Shown here: piece by piece, positions 16,994 to 26,299 of the stretch
How the letters are laid out: every line of letters starts with the position of its first letter
Numbering within the stretch: position 1 is the first letter of the stretch
Assembly (NCBI GenBank): GCA_964522605.1
Contig: CAZFWV010000037.1
Coordinates: 1 to 34,732, forward strand
From: CAVZLD01 sp964522605
GTDB lineage: Bacteria > Planctomycetota > Planctomycetia > Pirellulales > Pirellulaceae
Direction of reading: 5' to 3'
Length of the DNA: 34,732 nt
Made by a program: the position numbers and the translations under genes
Notes under the pieces: model-generated
Databases searched by the model: none
Told to the model about the DNA's origin: nothing
What the model saw: the letters and a program-made list of their open reading frames with translations, nothing else

Positions 16994-18834
16994 CGGACGA
17001 ATTGCTTCCCTATTACAGCCGTGAACTCGCCTTTCTCCGAAAGATGGGCGCCCAATTCGCCGACGCGCATCCGAAAATCGCGGGGCGATTGCGGATGTCG
17101 GGGGAGGCGATTGAAGACCCCCACGTGTCGCGGATGATCGAAGCGTTCGCCTATTTGAACGCCCGAACTCGGTACAAGATCGAAGACGACTTTCCAGAAA
17201 TCACGGAAGCGTTTCTCAATACGCTGTATCCGCACTACCTGGCTCCCTTTCCGAGTACCGCGATTGCCCGCTTTACGCTGGATCGTGCGCAAGCAGAACT
17301 CACGGCCGGACATTCCATTCCCCGGAGAACCGCAATCGAGACGGAGGTGACGAACTATGGGACGCCGTGCCGCTTTCGAACCTGCTATCCCGTAACGGCT
17401 TGGCCGCTCGAATTGGTTTCCGCCGAATTCCAAGGCCAGCCATTCTCAGCGCCCGCGACCGCCTTTACGCGGGATGCACAAGCCGTAATTCGACTCGAGC
17501 TGGCATCCTATTCCGATGCTGTGGCCTTCGATCGGTTCGAGATCGATCGCCTGCGGTTCTTCTTGAACGGATCCGAGCCGTTTGTCTATACACTTTATGA
17601 GCTGCTGCTGAATCACGTTCTGGGCGTGGCAGTCTGTCCGTCGGTGCGACACCCAGAACCGCGCTTGCTTTATCGCGATGCGATCCAGCCGGTAGGTTTC
17701 GAACGGGATGAGGGGCTGATCGACTATTCGCCGCGGTCGTTTCTCGGCTACCGGTTACTCAATGAGTTCTTTGTCTTTCCCCAGAAATTTCTATTTCTCG
17801 ATCTTCTGGGGCTAACGCCTGAACTGCTTGCCGAGGTGGGCAATCAGCCGAAGCTGGAACTCTATGTATATCTGAATCGTTACGTCGCGGAATTGGAACA
17901 GAATGTTGAACGCGATACATTCCTGCTCGGCTGCACCCCGATGGTCAACCTCTATCCACAGCGCGCCGAACCGATTCGACTGAGTCATACACAGAGTGAA
18001 TACCATGTGATCCCCGATGCGCGTCATCCTTTGGCGCACGAAGTGTTCTCCGTTGACCGCGTGACGGCTACATCACCAACCCACGAAACGGTCACTTACG
18101 CGCCGTTCTATTCGCTTCAGCATGAATCACTGGAGGACGCTTCGCCCCGCTTCTGGCACGCGTCGCGTCGCGTCGGCGGCAACAGAGGTAGTGAAGTCGA
18201 TCGCGGCACGGAAGTTTATCTGTCGCTGGTCGATCTCGATTTCGATCCTCACCTTGCCTCGGATTGGACGCTGGATATCGAAACAACCTGTCTGAATCGG
18301 GATCTCCCCGGGCGGTTACCTTTCGGCGGCGGACAACCGACGCTGCATGCGCAGACAGGAGGTCTGGCGGCTGTTCAGTGCGTGACTGCACCGACCAAGA
18401 CATTTCGCCCGGCATTGGGTCACGGAACGCGATGGCGTTTAATCTCTCACTTGACACTCAACCATCTGTCATTGATCGATCGTGCCGACGGTGCCGATGC
18501 CCTGCGCGAAATTCTCAGACTCTACGATCTTGCTGATTCGGATAGCACACGAGCGATGATGGAGGGGTTGTTAAGCGTGTCGACTCGTCGCATTGTGGGA
18601 CGCGTACCAAGCCCCGTCGCGGCAGGTTTTTGTCGTGGTCTGGAAGTAACACTGCAGCTCGACGAAGAGAAATTCACTGGAAGCGGAGCGTACCTGTTTT
18701 CTTCGGTGCTCGATCGGTTCCTCGGTCTCTACAGTTCGATCAACAGTTTCACCAGAACGCTCGTTACGACGAACAAGCGGGAAGGCTATCTCTATCGAGG
18801 ACCCGCCCGTGCCGGCGAGAAGGTGCTGCTGTGA
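16990..18834 (+). CDS. tssF: T6SS baseplate protein TssF (ImpG/VasA)
   Basis: 614 residues, as expected. The N-terminus has the family signature (LLPYYSRELAFLRKMGAQFA, then HPKIAGRL, DPHVSRMIEAFAYLNAR and FLNTLYPHYLAPFPS). Later landmarks include FFLNGSEPFVYTLYELLLNH (about 187-206), GCTPMVNLYPQRAEP and, near the end, FSSVLDRFLGLYSSINSFTR. TssF and TssG build the wedge of the baseplate around the VgrG hub with TssE and TssK. The gene is coupled at both ends: ATGA overlap with tssE and GTGA overlap with tssG. Nothing anomalous is seen. Confidence 0.97.
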   Translation: MTDELLPYYSRELAFLRKMGAQFADAHPKIAGRLRMSGEAIEDPHVSRMIEAFAYLNARTRYKIEDDFPEITEAFLNTLYPHYLAPFPSTAIARFTLDRAQAELTAGHSIPRRTAIETEVTNYGTPCRFRTCYPVTAWPLELVSAEFQGQPFSAPATAFTRDAQAVIRLELASYSDAVAFDRFEIDRLRFFLNGSEPFVYTLYELLLNHVLGVAVCPSVRHPEPRLLYRDAIQPVGFERDEGLIDYSPRSFLGYRLLNEFFVFPQKFLFLDLLGLTPELLAEVGNQPKLELYVYLNRYVAELEQNVERDTFLLGCTPMVNLYPQRAEPIRLSHTQSEYHVIPDARHPLAHEVFSVDRVTATSPTHETVTYAPFYSLQHESLEDASPRFWHASRRVGGNRGSEVDRGTEVYLSLVDLDFDPHLASDWTLDIETTCLNRDLPGRLPFGGGQPTLHAQTGGLAAVQCVTAPTKTFRPALGHGTRWRLISHLTLNHLSLIDRADGADALREILRLYDLADSDSTRAMMEGLLSVSTRRIVGRVPSPVAAGFCRGLEVTLQLDEEKFTGSGAYLFSSVLDRFLGLYSSINSFTRTLVTTNKREGYLYRGPARAGEKVLL

Positions 18835-19940
18835 ACGCCCGCCCCCCGCTGTCAGAACCGACGAGCCCACTCGAGCAATTGACGCAGCAGCCGTCGCAGT
18901 TCGAATTCTTCCAGGCGGTCCGCCTCCTGACGATTGCCGCCCATCAGGAAAAGCAATCGGGTCGAAACCGTTGTGAAGTCGGCAGAGATGGCCCGCCGAG
19001 CGCCGAGATCGTTCGCTTCCGCGGACATGTCTCACACACCTTTCCGACGAGCACGATTGTGGAGTATCGACCAGCGGTCGAATCCTCTGCGGATGGGGCG
19101 CCGGGCAAATCGGCAGAAATGTCTGTCGCATTTCTCGGGCTGACCGGACCGAGCGGGGTGCTTCCGCGGCATTACACGCAGATGTTGATCGATCGGGTTC
19201 GCGCGCGCGATCATGCGATGCGCGATTTTATCGATCTATTTCACCATCGGATCATCTCCCACTTTTACCAGGCGTGGGCTAAATACCATTTCCCTGTCTT
19301 GTACGAAGCAGCCGTCCGCACCGCTCGACGTCGTGGCAGCGATCGCTTCACCACCGGTGTTCTGAGTCTCGTGGGACTCGGCTTCCCGGAACTCCTTGAT
19401 CGTCTGGATCTCCATGACGAAACGTTCTTGTATTACTCGGGGCTATTTGCCCATTTCCCGCGAAATGCGGTTTCTCTCGAACGAATGATCGCAGACGTTT
19501 TTCGCGTACCCGTCTCGCTCGTGCAGTTTCAGGGTCAGTGGCTGCGGTTGGAGGAGTCGGATCAGACGCGACTGACAACCCCTCGTCATGGTACGGGCTG
19601 GAACAACACACTGGGACAAACCGCGGTAGCGGGTGAGCGAATCTGGGGCATCGAGAGTAAGTTCCGCATCCGCCTGGGGCCCCTGTCGTGGGAACAGTTC
19701 CTTCGATTCTCCCCGCTCGGTCGAGATCTTGCACGCCTGGCCCAGCTTGTTCGTGCCTATGTCGGTCCCGACATGGATTTCGAAGTGCAGGCGGTCCTGC
19801 GCCGCAAGGAAGTGCGCCAGTGCCAGCTGGGACATGAGCTTACGGCCCATCTGGGGTGGACGACGTGGGCGCAATCTCAAACTCCATCCTCCGACGTCGA
19901 GGATGCAGTGTTCACGATCGCGGAGGATCCGCGATGCTGA
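18831..19940 (+). CDS. tssG: T6SS baseplate protein TssG (ImpH/VasB)
   Basis: 369 residues with a GTG start at 18831 overlapping the tssF stop (GTGA); an in-frame codon at 18630 lies deep within tssF and is not credible. Family landmarks are FEFFQAVRLL near residue 22, FLGLTGPSGVLPRHYTQML (about 100-118), FIDLFHHRIISHFYQAWAKY, the FRVPVSLVQFQGQWLRL segment and LGPLSWEQFLRFSP. TssG forms the baseplate wedge with two TssF copies. ClpV follows 28 bp downstream in the same operon. Confidence 0.95.
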   Translation: MNARPPLSEPTSPLEQLTQQPSQFEFFQAVRLLTIAAHQEKQSGRNRCEVGRDGPPSAEIVRFRGHVSHTFPTSTIVEYRPAVESSADGAPGKSAEMSVAFLGLTGPSGVLPRHYTQMLIDRVRARDHAMRDFIDLFHHRIISHFYQAWAKYHFPVLYEAAVRTARRRGSDRFTTGVLSLVGLGFPELLDRLDLHDETFLYYSGLFAHFPRNAVSLERMIADVFRVPVSLVQFQGQWLRLEESDQTRLTTPRHGTGWNNTLGQTAVAGERIWGIESKFRIRLGPLSWEQFLRFSPLGRDLARLAQLVRAYVGPDMDFEVQAVLRRKEVRQCQLGHELTAHLGWTTWAQSQTPSSDVEDAVFTIAEDPRC

Positions 19941-19968
19941 TCATGATTTCCTCAGCGAAAGGTGAGCC

Positions 19969-22713
19969 ATGGCAAACGTGAATCTGAAACAGCTGGTGGG
20001 TAAACTGAACGAGACCTGCCGGCAGTCGCTGGAAGCTGCGGCGGGCCTCTGCCTGTCGCGCACCAATTACAATGTCGAGATCGAGCACTGGCTGCTGAAA
20101 TTGCTCGAGCCGACCAATATCGATCTGGCGGTATTGCTGCACCATTCTGACGTCGACTTGGCACGCCTCAAGGCGGATCTGACACGGTCCGTCGATCGCT
20201 TCAAGACCGGCAATGCACGCCCGCCGGCTCTGAGCCCAGATCTGGTTGCATTGGTGCGCGAAGCTTGGTTGGTCGGTTCGATCGACTACGGGGAAGTCGC
20301 CACGCGGACCGGACACGTCCTGTGCGCACTGCTTGGCGACGAATCACTAAATCGAATTGCTACGGCCGCATCGGCAGAGTGGGCGAAGATTTCGGTCGAG
20401 ACGCTGCGCAAGGATCTGCCGACTTTGGTTGCTAATACCGTCGAAGCCGGGCAAATCAAAGCACAACAGGAGTCGGCTGCGCAACCGGCCGGGCGCACTG
20501 CGGGACCCACGCAAACTCCCGCACTCGACCAGTTCACCATCGACATCACCGCTCGCGCCCGAGCTGGAGAGATCGATCCGGTCCTGGGACGAGATGGCGA
20601 AATCCGCCAGCTGATCGATATCCTCACCCGCCGCCGCCAGAACAATCCGATCCTGACGGGTGAGGCCGGAGTCGGAAAGACGGCTGTCGTCGAAGGGTTC
20701 GCCCAGCGTCTGGCGGCGGGCGATGTGCCCGAATCGCTCCGCAATGTCGTGCTCCGCACATTGGACTTGGGCTTGCTGCAGGCCGGAGCCGGTGTCCGCG
20801 GAGAATTTGAAAACCGACTGAAATCCGTCATCAATGAAGTCAAGTCGTCTCCCGTCCCCATCATTCTCTTCATCGATGAAGCGCACACGTTGATCGGGGC
20901 GGGCGGTGGAGGACAAAGTGACGCCGCGAATCTACTCAAACCCGCTCTGGCACGCGGGGAACTGCGAACCATCGCTGCGACAACCTGGGCGGAATACAAG
21001 AAGTACTTTGAAAAAGATGCCGCTCTGACCCGGCGTTTTCAGGTCGTCAAGGTCGAAGAACCAAGCGAAGCCGTCGCGGTCGAGATGATTCGCGGACTGA
21101 ATGCGACTTTGGAAAAACATCACCGAGTCCGGATTCGCAACGAAGCACTCGTCGATGCCGTCCGACTCTCCAACCGCTATATCTCCGGCCGACAACTGCC
21201 GGACAAGGCCGTTAGCTTACTCGATACGACGTGTGCACGAATCGGTCTGAGCCAGAGTGCGACACCCCCGGCCGTTCAGGATTGTCAGCGACGTATCGAA
21301 CAACTGGGCGTCTCGATCGACATTCTCCAACGCGAAGCCGCGATTGGGATCGACCACGAAGAAGCCTTGGCGGAACTGCGCAAGTTGAAACAAGACGCCG
21401 AAGCAGAACTGGAAAAACTCGAAGCACGGTGGAAGCAGGAACGCGAGTTGGTCCAGCAGGTGCACCGTCTGCGGACGCAACTTGAGCAATTGTCCACCGC
21501 CAAGAACGAGGAATCCGAAGCAACCGCGGAGAGCACCACGGCGGCTGACGCAGCGAAAGAAGCTCCTTCTGATTCCAAACCTGCAGCGGAGAACGCCGAA
21601 CAGACATCGGCACCCCCGGATCCAGATCAGCTGCGGCAGCAGCTTCGAGAAGCAGAAGCACAGCTGCAACAACTGCAAGGCGAATCCCCGCTCGTCCTGC
21701 CGGAGGTCAACGGTCTGGCCGTTGCCGAAACGGTTGCCTCCTGGACGGGAATCCCTGTGGGACGCATGGTTTCCGACGAAATCCGTACCATCCTCAACCT
21801 GCAGCAACGGATGGAAGAGTCGATTGTCGGTCAATCGCATGCCTTGGAACGAATTGCCCATTCGATTCGCACATCACGCGCGAACTTGAGCGATCCGCGC
21901 ACCCCCATCGGCGTATTCCTGATGGTTGGCATGAGTGGTACCGGCAAGACCGAGACGGCGATCACGCTGGCGGATCTGCTGTACGGCGGCGAACAGAACA
22001 TGACGGTGATTAACATGTCGGAGTTCAAGGAAGAACACAAAGTCTCGCTGCTGATGGGATCGCCTCCCGGGTACGTTGGTTACGGAGAGGGCGGAGTGCT
22101 GACGGAGGCGGTCCGGCGAAAACCGTACAGCGTCGTCCTGTTGGACGAAATGGAGAAGGCTCATCCAGGCGTACAGGAGGTCTTCTACCAGGTCTTCGAT
22201 AAAGGCACGATGAAGGACGGAGAAGGGCGCGACATTGATTTCAAGAATACGGTGATCATCATGACCACCAACGCAGCTACAGACTTCATCAAGAACCTGT
22301 GCAGCGATCCAGAAACCATGCCGGAACCGGATGGTTTTGTGCAGGCGGTCTTCCCCGAACTGCTGAAGACGTTCAAGCCGGCCTTCCTGGGTCGTGTGAA
22401 TATCGTCCCCTACTACCCACTCAGCGATCCGGTGATGCGCAAGATCACCCAGCTGAAGCTGGGCAAAGTCGGCAAGCGGGTCCAGGATCATTATCGAGCC
22501 GTCTTTGACTACGCCCCGGAGGTCGTAGATACGATCGTCCAACGATGTTCGGAAGTCGATACGGGTGCCCGCAATGTGGACCATATTCTGACGCGCACGC
22601 TGCTGCCAGCCATGTCGGCAGAATTCCTGAGCTGGATGGCCGAGGGCGAGTCGATACGGCGGGTCCGGGTTTCCGTCGCGGAGGACGGTCAGTTCGCGTA
22701 CGAAATCTCCTGA
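19969..22713 (+). CDS. clpV: T6SS sheath-recycling AAA+ ATPase ClpV (TssH)
   Basis: 914 residues, slightly longer than the usual 870-890. GGTGAG precedes the ATG. Order: a Clp N-domain (about 1-150) that binds exposed TssC in contracted sheaths; a first AAA+ module with Walker A GEAGVGKT (about 231) and Walker B ILFIDEAH (about 298); a helical middle domain; a second AAA+ module with GMSGTGKT (about 654) and VVLLDEMEKAHPGV (about 721). The second P-loop reads GMSGTGKT, still a valid Walker A. A low-complexity Ala/Glu/Ser/Pro insert (about 515-550) within the middle domain accounts for the extra length. ClpV hydrolyses ATP to disassemble contracted sheaths. All ATPase residues appear intact. 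Confidence 0.96.
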   Translation: MANVNLKQLVGKLNETCRQSLEAAAGLCLSRTNYNVEIEHWLLKLLEPTNIDLAVLLHHSDVDLARLKADLTRSVDRFKTGNARPPALSPDLVALVREAWLVGSIDYGEVATRTGHVLCALLGDESLNRIATAASAEWAKISVETLRKDLPTLVANTVEAGQIKAQQESAAQPAGRTAGPTQTPALDQFTIDITARARAGEIDPVLGRDGEIRQLIDILTRRRQNNPILTGEAGVGKTAVVEGFAQRLAAGDVPESLRNVVLRTLDLGLLQAGAGVRGEFENRLKSVINEVKSSPVPIILFIDEAHTLIGAGGGGQSDAANLLKPALARGELRTIAATTWAEYKKYFEKDAALTRRFQVVKVEEPSEAVAVEMIRGLNATLEKHHRVRIRNEALVDAVRLSNRYISGRQLPDKAVSLLDTTCARIGLSQSATPPAVQDCQRRIEQLGVSIDILQREAAIGIDHEEALAELRKLKQDAEAELEKLEARWKQERELVQQVHRLRTQLEQLSTAKNEESEATAESTTAADAAKEAPSDSKPAAENAEQTSAPPDPDQLRQQLREAEAQLQQLQGESPLVLPEVNGLAVAETVASWTGIPVGRMVSDEIRTILNLQQRMEESIVGQSHALERIAHSIRTSRANLSDPRTPIGVFLMVGMSGTGKTETAITLADLLYGGEQNMTVINMSEFKEEHKVSLLMGSPPGYVGYGEGGVLTEAVRRKPYSVVLLDEMEKAHPGVQEVFYQVFDKGTMKDGEGRDIDFKNTVIIMTTNAATDFIKNLCSDPETMPEPDGFVQAVFPELLKTFKPAFLGRVNIVPYYPLSDPVMRKITQLKLGKVGKRVQDHYRAVFDYAPEVVDTIVQRCSEVDTGARNVDHILTRTLLPAMSAEFLSWMAEGESIRRVRVSVAEDGQFAYEIS

Positions 22714-22807
22714 ATTTCCACGCAACTTCCTGCCGCTCGCGACGAGAACTTAGTTACAACGACGCAAGTCAACCGCCAAACTGAGATCTGAAATAAGGAG
22801 CAACCAA

Positions 22808-23293
22808 ATGCCTACGAACGTGTTTGCCAAGTACGACGGTGTCGACGGCGAGTCGAAGGACGCCAATCACGACAAATGGATCGATGTCTTGTCTGTCGAC
22901 TGGGGAGCCCACAAGCCCGGTGGGGGAGCGACTGGCCAAAGTCGGCGCCGGGGGGCTGCGGTCGTCGAAGACATTACCTTAACGATCGAGTACGAAAAGG
23001 CGGCGCCGAAGCTGCAGGAAAAACTGCTGCTGGGACAGGTGATCCCCAAGCTGGAGATCGAACACACTGCCACCTATGGGGGGCCTCGAGCGACCTATCT
23101 CAAGTACGAGCTAAAGAATGTCATGATCACGTCTTTCCAGACCAGCGGCTCGGGGAACGATGAGGCTCCGCCCACCGTGGTGATCGGGAACAACTTTGAG
23201 GAGGTGAAAGTGACGTACACCGAGTACGACGACGAGGGTTCGAGCAAGGGCAACGTGGAGACCACCTTCAAGGTGGAGAAGGGCGAAAAGTAA
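22808..23293 (+). CDS. hcp1: T6SS tube protein Hcp, copy 1 (TssD)
   Basis: 161 residues, standard for Hcp, with AAGGAG ahead of the ATG at 22808. Family features: a short N-terminus, GESKDANHDKWIDVLSVDWG, SRRRGAAVVEDITLTIEYEKAAPKL, LKYELKNVMITSF and the FEEVKVTYTEYDDEG beta hairpin. Hcp hexamers stack to form the expelled inner tube and can bind small effectors in the lumen. It differs from the adjacent copy at about 27 positions by eye (about 83% identity). A 94-bp gap separates it from clpV and 124 bp from copy 2. Confidence 0.97.
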   Translation: MPTNVFAKYDGVDGESKDANHDKWIDVLSVDWGAHKPGGGATGQSRRRGAAVVEDITLTIEYEKAAPKLQEKLLLGQVIPKLEIEHTATYGGPRATYLKYELKNVMITSFQTSGSGNDEAPPTVVIGNNFEEVKVTYTEYDDEGSSKGNVETTFKVEKGEK

Positions 23294-23312
23294 GGCGAAT
23301 TGGATCGGCCGA

Positions 23313-23327
23313 GAGACGAATCGTCTC
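23313..23327 (+). promoter_or_regulatory. Hairpin between the two hcp genes
   Basis: GAGACGA (23313-23319) and TCGTCTC (23321-23327) form a perfect inverted repeat, extended by CGG/CCG nearby. No T-run follows, so it is not an intrinsic terminator. An RNA-processing or stabilising role in the hcp1-hcp2 message is possible. Confidence 0.3.
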
Positions 23328-23417
23328 CGGTGAAAAGTCGCTTGCAGCAAAACAAATCACATTTGAGGACGGGTTTCTGTTGCGGATTCCGTTCGTTACT
23401 CAAAAGGAGATCGGACA

Positions 23418-23903
23418 ATGCCCAGCAACGTTTTTGCGAAATTCGAAGGAGTGGATGGGGAGTCGAAGGATTCGAATCACGACAAATGGATCGATGTCTT
23501 GCAGTTCGATTGGGGAGTCCACAAGCCGGGGGGCGGCACGACCGGCCAAAGTCGACGGCGGGGCACGGCCGTTGTCGAAGACATGACCTTGACAATCGAG
23601 TATGAAAAGGCCGCTCCAAAGCTCCAGGAGAAGTGCCTGAAGGGGGAGATCATTCCGAAGTTGGAAGTCGAGTCCGTGGCTACCTATGGAGGGGCACGAG
23701 CAACGTACCTCAAGTACGAACTGAAGAATGTGATGATCACTTCCTACCAGACCAGCGGGTCAGGCAATGATGAGTCTCCGCCGACGGTCGTCGTTGCCGG
23801 AAACTTTGAGGAAGTCAAGGTGACGTACACCGAGTTCGACGACGAGGGTTCGAACAAGGGCAAGGTGGAGACCACCTGGAAGGTGGAAAAGGGCGAGAAG
23901 TAA
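23418..23903 (+). CDS. hcp2: T6SS tube protein Hcp, copy 2 (TssD)
   Basis: 161 residues, the same length as copy 1 with AAAAGGAG before the ATG. The two proteins align without gaps; changes cluster around residues 29-34 (SVDWGA versus QFDWGV), 73-78 and 84-87, with both ends conserved. A strong intrinsic terminator follows, so this gene probably ends a highly expressed transcript. Tandem hcp genes may simply raise dosage, or the differing positions could alter lumen chemistry or effector choice. I see no C-terminal effector extension on either copy. Confidence 0.97.
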   Translation: MPSNVFAKFEGVDGESKDSNHDKWIDVLQFDWGVHKPGGGTTGQSRRRGTAVVEDMTLTIEYEKAAPKLQEKCLKGEIIPKLEVESVATYGGARATYLKYELKNVMITSYQTSGSGNDESPPTVVVAGNFEEVKVTYTEFDDEGSNKGKVETTWKVEKGEK

Positions 23904-23946
23904 GACTCTGTTCCGTCAATCCGCCAATCTGCAACGAATCTCGAAT

Positions 23947-23983
23947 GCATGGGGCCGACTCGGTCGGTCCCGTGCAATTTTTT
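23947..23983 (+). terminator. Intrinsic terminator after hcp2
   Basis: A 13-bp stem (23947-23959 with 23963-23975; two positions are G-U pairs in RNA) closes a 3-base loop (TCG) and is followed by AATTTTTT. This is a textbook Rho-independent terminator on the plus strand. It lies 20 bp before the vgrG start, so vgrG is reached only by read-through or by a promoter downstream or overlapping this region. Confidence 0.85.
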
Positions 23984-24003
23984 CGCCCTCGGGGGACTAG
24001 CCC

Positions 24004-26256
24004 ATGGCACTCAAACAGGATGATCGTTTAATCCGCATGATGAAGGGGCCACTGGGCAAAACCGAAGTCCAGATGACGAGCTTTTCCGGTCAGGAGGCCA
24101 TGTCGCGGCTGTTCAGCTACCAGCTCGAGTTCGTCTCGACGCGATTGGACCTGACTGCCAGCCAACTCGTCGGAAAGAACGTCACGCTGGAGATCGACCG
24201 GCGAACGAAGGATGGTCAAAAACTCCCCCCAAGATTCTTCAACGGGTATATCAGCCGCTTCCGGGCCGGTCCGGTGTCGCTGCATCAGACTAACCAATTC
24301 AAATACCGCAGTTACCGGGCGGAAATGGTTCCCTGGTTGTGGTTTCTGACACAGACGGCACGGTGCTATATCTTCTTTCCGGAAAAAGAAGACAAGAGTA
24401 TCTATGAGATCATCCAGGCGGTCTTTGATCGGACGAAAGAGGAATTGCACGTTGAACCGCATCACGATCTCCAGGGAATCAACGATCTGAAGCAGCGCAA
24501 AGTGAAGCACTGTGTGCAGTATCGAGAAACCGATTTTAACTTTGTTTCGCGAATCATGGAGCAATACGGCGTTTACTACTATTTCAAGCATGAAGATGGC
24601 AAGCACCAGCTGGTGTTGAGTCGCAAAAAGAATTATCCCGCCTGTCAAGAGAAGGAAGTGACTTATCCGCGAGTCGTTGGCAGCCAGACTCAACAGGATC
24701 ACATTACGGATTGGGAACACGCCTATGAGTTTGTCTCGGGCAAGTGGGAACACACGGATTACTACTTCCAGACACCCCTGGATTCGCTGAACTCCAACTC
24801 GAGCAAGATCGCGGTCGACATTCCGGACAGTGGGAAGTACGAAGTCTACGACTATCCTGGCGAGTTCCAGCTGAAATCGGATTCAGAGAGCGAAGCGAGA
24901 ATTCGTCAGGAGGAAGAGGAAGTGCCGCACAACGTGGTGCAAGCCAGTAGTTTGTGCAAGACGTTTACTCCTGGGCATACTTTCCAACTAACATCCCATC
25001 CGGATCAGGATGAGAATGCGGTCAAACAACAGGAGCTGAAATCGTATCTGATCACTTCGATTCAGCATTTCGCGTCACAGCCCGGTCCGGAATCCGATGA
25101 CCCGACGGGCAGCGAGTACTCGAACAGCTTCGCCTGTGTTCCGGACTCCATTCAATTTCGTCCCGCCCGCGTCACTCCGAAACCAATCGTCTCCGGAATC
25201 CAGACGGCGGTTGTGGTCGGACCCAAGGGAGAGGAGATCTATACGGACAAATACGGCCGGATCAAGGCTTGCTTTCACTGGGACCGGGAGGGGAAAAAGA
25301 AACAGAACAAGGAAGGCGAAAACTGTTCCTGCTGGATCCGTGTCGCGCAGAGCGTTGCCGGACGAAAATGGGGTTTTATGGCCCTGCCGCGGATCGGTCA
25401 GGAGGTTGTCGTCGACTTCATTGAAGGCGATCCCGATCGACCTCTGGTTGTGGGCTCCGTGTACAACCAGGATCAAATGCCACACTACGATCCGGAACAG
25501 GAAAAGACCAAGACTTACATCAAGACAAATAGTTCCAAAGGCGGCGATGGATTCAATGAATTGATGTTTGAAGACAAGCAGAACGAGGAACGCGTTTTCA
25601 TTCATGCGGAAAAGAACATGGATGTTCGGGTCAAGAACGATTCAAAAAGTCGTATCTACGGGGATCGTCATCAGATCATCGGCGGGGAAAATGACGGGAA
25701 GAAAAGTGGGGATCAGCGGGAGCAAGTCTGGCAGGATAAACACCTGAATGTGAAGCGAAATCAGGTCGAACACATCGAAGGGAATATGCAATTGATGATC
25801 GGGAACGGCGGAGCGGATTCCGGCGGCAAACTCGACATCGTGGTCGAAAAGAAGAAGACGGAAAAGATCGGCGAGGGCAGTGATCTGATCATCGAGGGTG
25901 CACGTCGCGAAAAAGTCGATGGCACCATGTCTCTCACCGTGGCCCAAGATCAACACACCCAGGCAGGCGGCGCCATCCAAATGGAAGCCGGCCAAGAGAT
26001 CCATCTCAAGGCGGGGATGAAGCTCATCATCGAAGCCGGCATGCAGCTATCCCTGGTCGGCCCCGGAGGATTTGTCGACATCGGTCCCACAGGAGTTACC
26101 ATCCAGGGCATCATGGTCAACATCAACAGTGGAGGTGCCGCGGGTGTGGGAAGCCCTTGCCAGCCCGATGCGCCGGATGAGGCGGAAGAAGCCGCCCCGG
26201 CCGAACCGGCACAGGCTCACAATTCGACCACGGGTCGCAAGTCGGCTCCCGAATAG
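24004..26256 (+). CDS. vgrG: T6SS spike protein VgrG (TssI)
   Basis: 750 residues. The N-terminal gp27-like part (about 20-380) shows LFSYQLEFVS and HCVQYRETDFNFVSRIMEQYGVYYYF. The OB-fold gp5 domain (about 410-490) has YTDKYGRIKACFHWD and ARSV-like SCWIRVAQSVAGRKWGFMALPRIGQEVVVDFIEGDPDRPLVVGSVYN in the canonical order. A beta-helix stalk follows (GDRHQIIGG..., AGQEIHLKAGMKLIIEAGMQL) and ends in a short Pro/Ala/Glu-rich tail of about 35 residues, too short for an enzymatic effector. VgrG trimers form the spike, capped by PAAR. The following gene order (adaptor-like protein, PAAR effector, small gene) is a typical VgrG-linked cargo cassette. Separated from hcp2 by a terminator. Confidence 0.97.
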   Translation: MALKQDDRLIRMMKGPLGKTEVQMTSFSGQEAMSRLFSYQLEFVSTRLDLTASQLVGKNVTLEIDRRTKDGQKLPPRFFNGYISRFRAGPVSLHQTNQFKYRSYRAEMVPWLWFLTQTARCYIFFPEKEDKSIYEIIQAVFDRTKEELHVEPHHDLQGINDLKQRKVKHCVQYRETDFNFVSRIMEQYGVYYYFKHEDGKHQLVLSRKKNYPACQEKEVTYPRVVGSQTQQDHITDWEHAYEFVSGKWEHTDYYFQTPLDSLNSNSSKIAVDIPDSGKYEVYDYPGEFQLKSDSESEARIRQEEEEVPHNVVQASSLCKTFTPGHTFQLTSHPDQDENAVKQQELKSYLITSIQHFASQPGPESDDPTGSEYSNSFACVPDSIQFRPARVTPKPIVSGIQTAVVVGPKGEEIYTDKYGRIKACFHWDREGKKKQNKEGENCSCWIRVAQSVAGRKWGFMALPRIGQEVVVDFIEGDPDRPLVVGSVYNQDQMPHYDPEQEKTKTYIKTNSSKGGDGFNELMFEDKQNEERVFIHAEKNMDVRVKNDSKSRIYGDRHQIIGGENDGKKSGDQREQVWQDKHLNVKRNQVEHIEGNMQLMIGNGGADSGGKLDIVVEKKKTEKIGEGSDLIIEGARREKVDGTMSLTVAQDQHTQAGGAIQMEAGQEIHLKAGMKLIIEAGMQLSLVGPGGFVDIGPTGVTIQGIMVNINSGGAAGVGSPCQPDAPDEAEEAAPAEPAQAHNSTTGRKSAPE

Positions 26257-26299
26257 TCCACAGGATCGCCGGTGATCTCGCTTTCCGGGGGAAAGTCTG

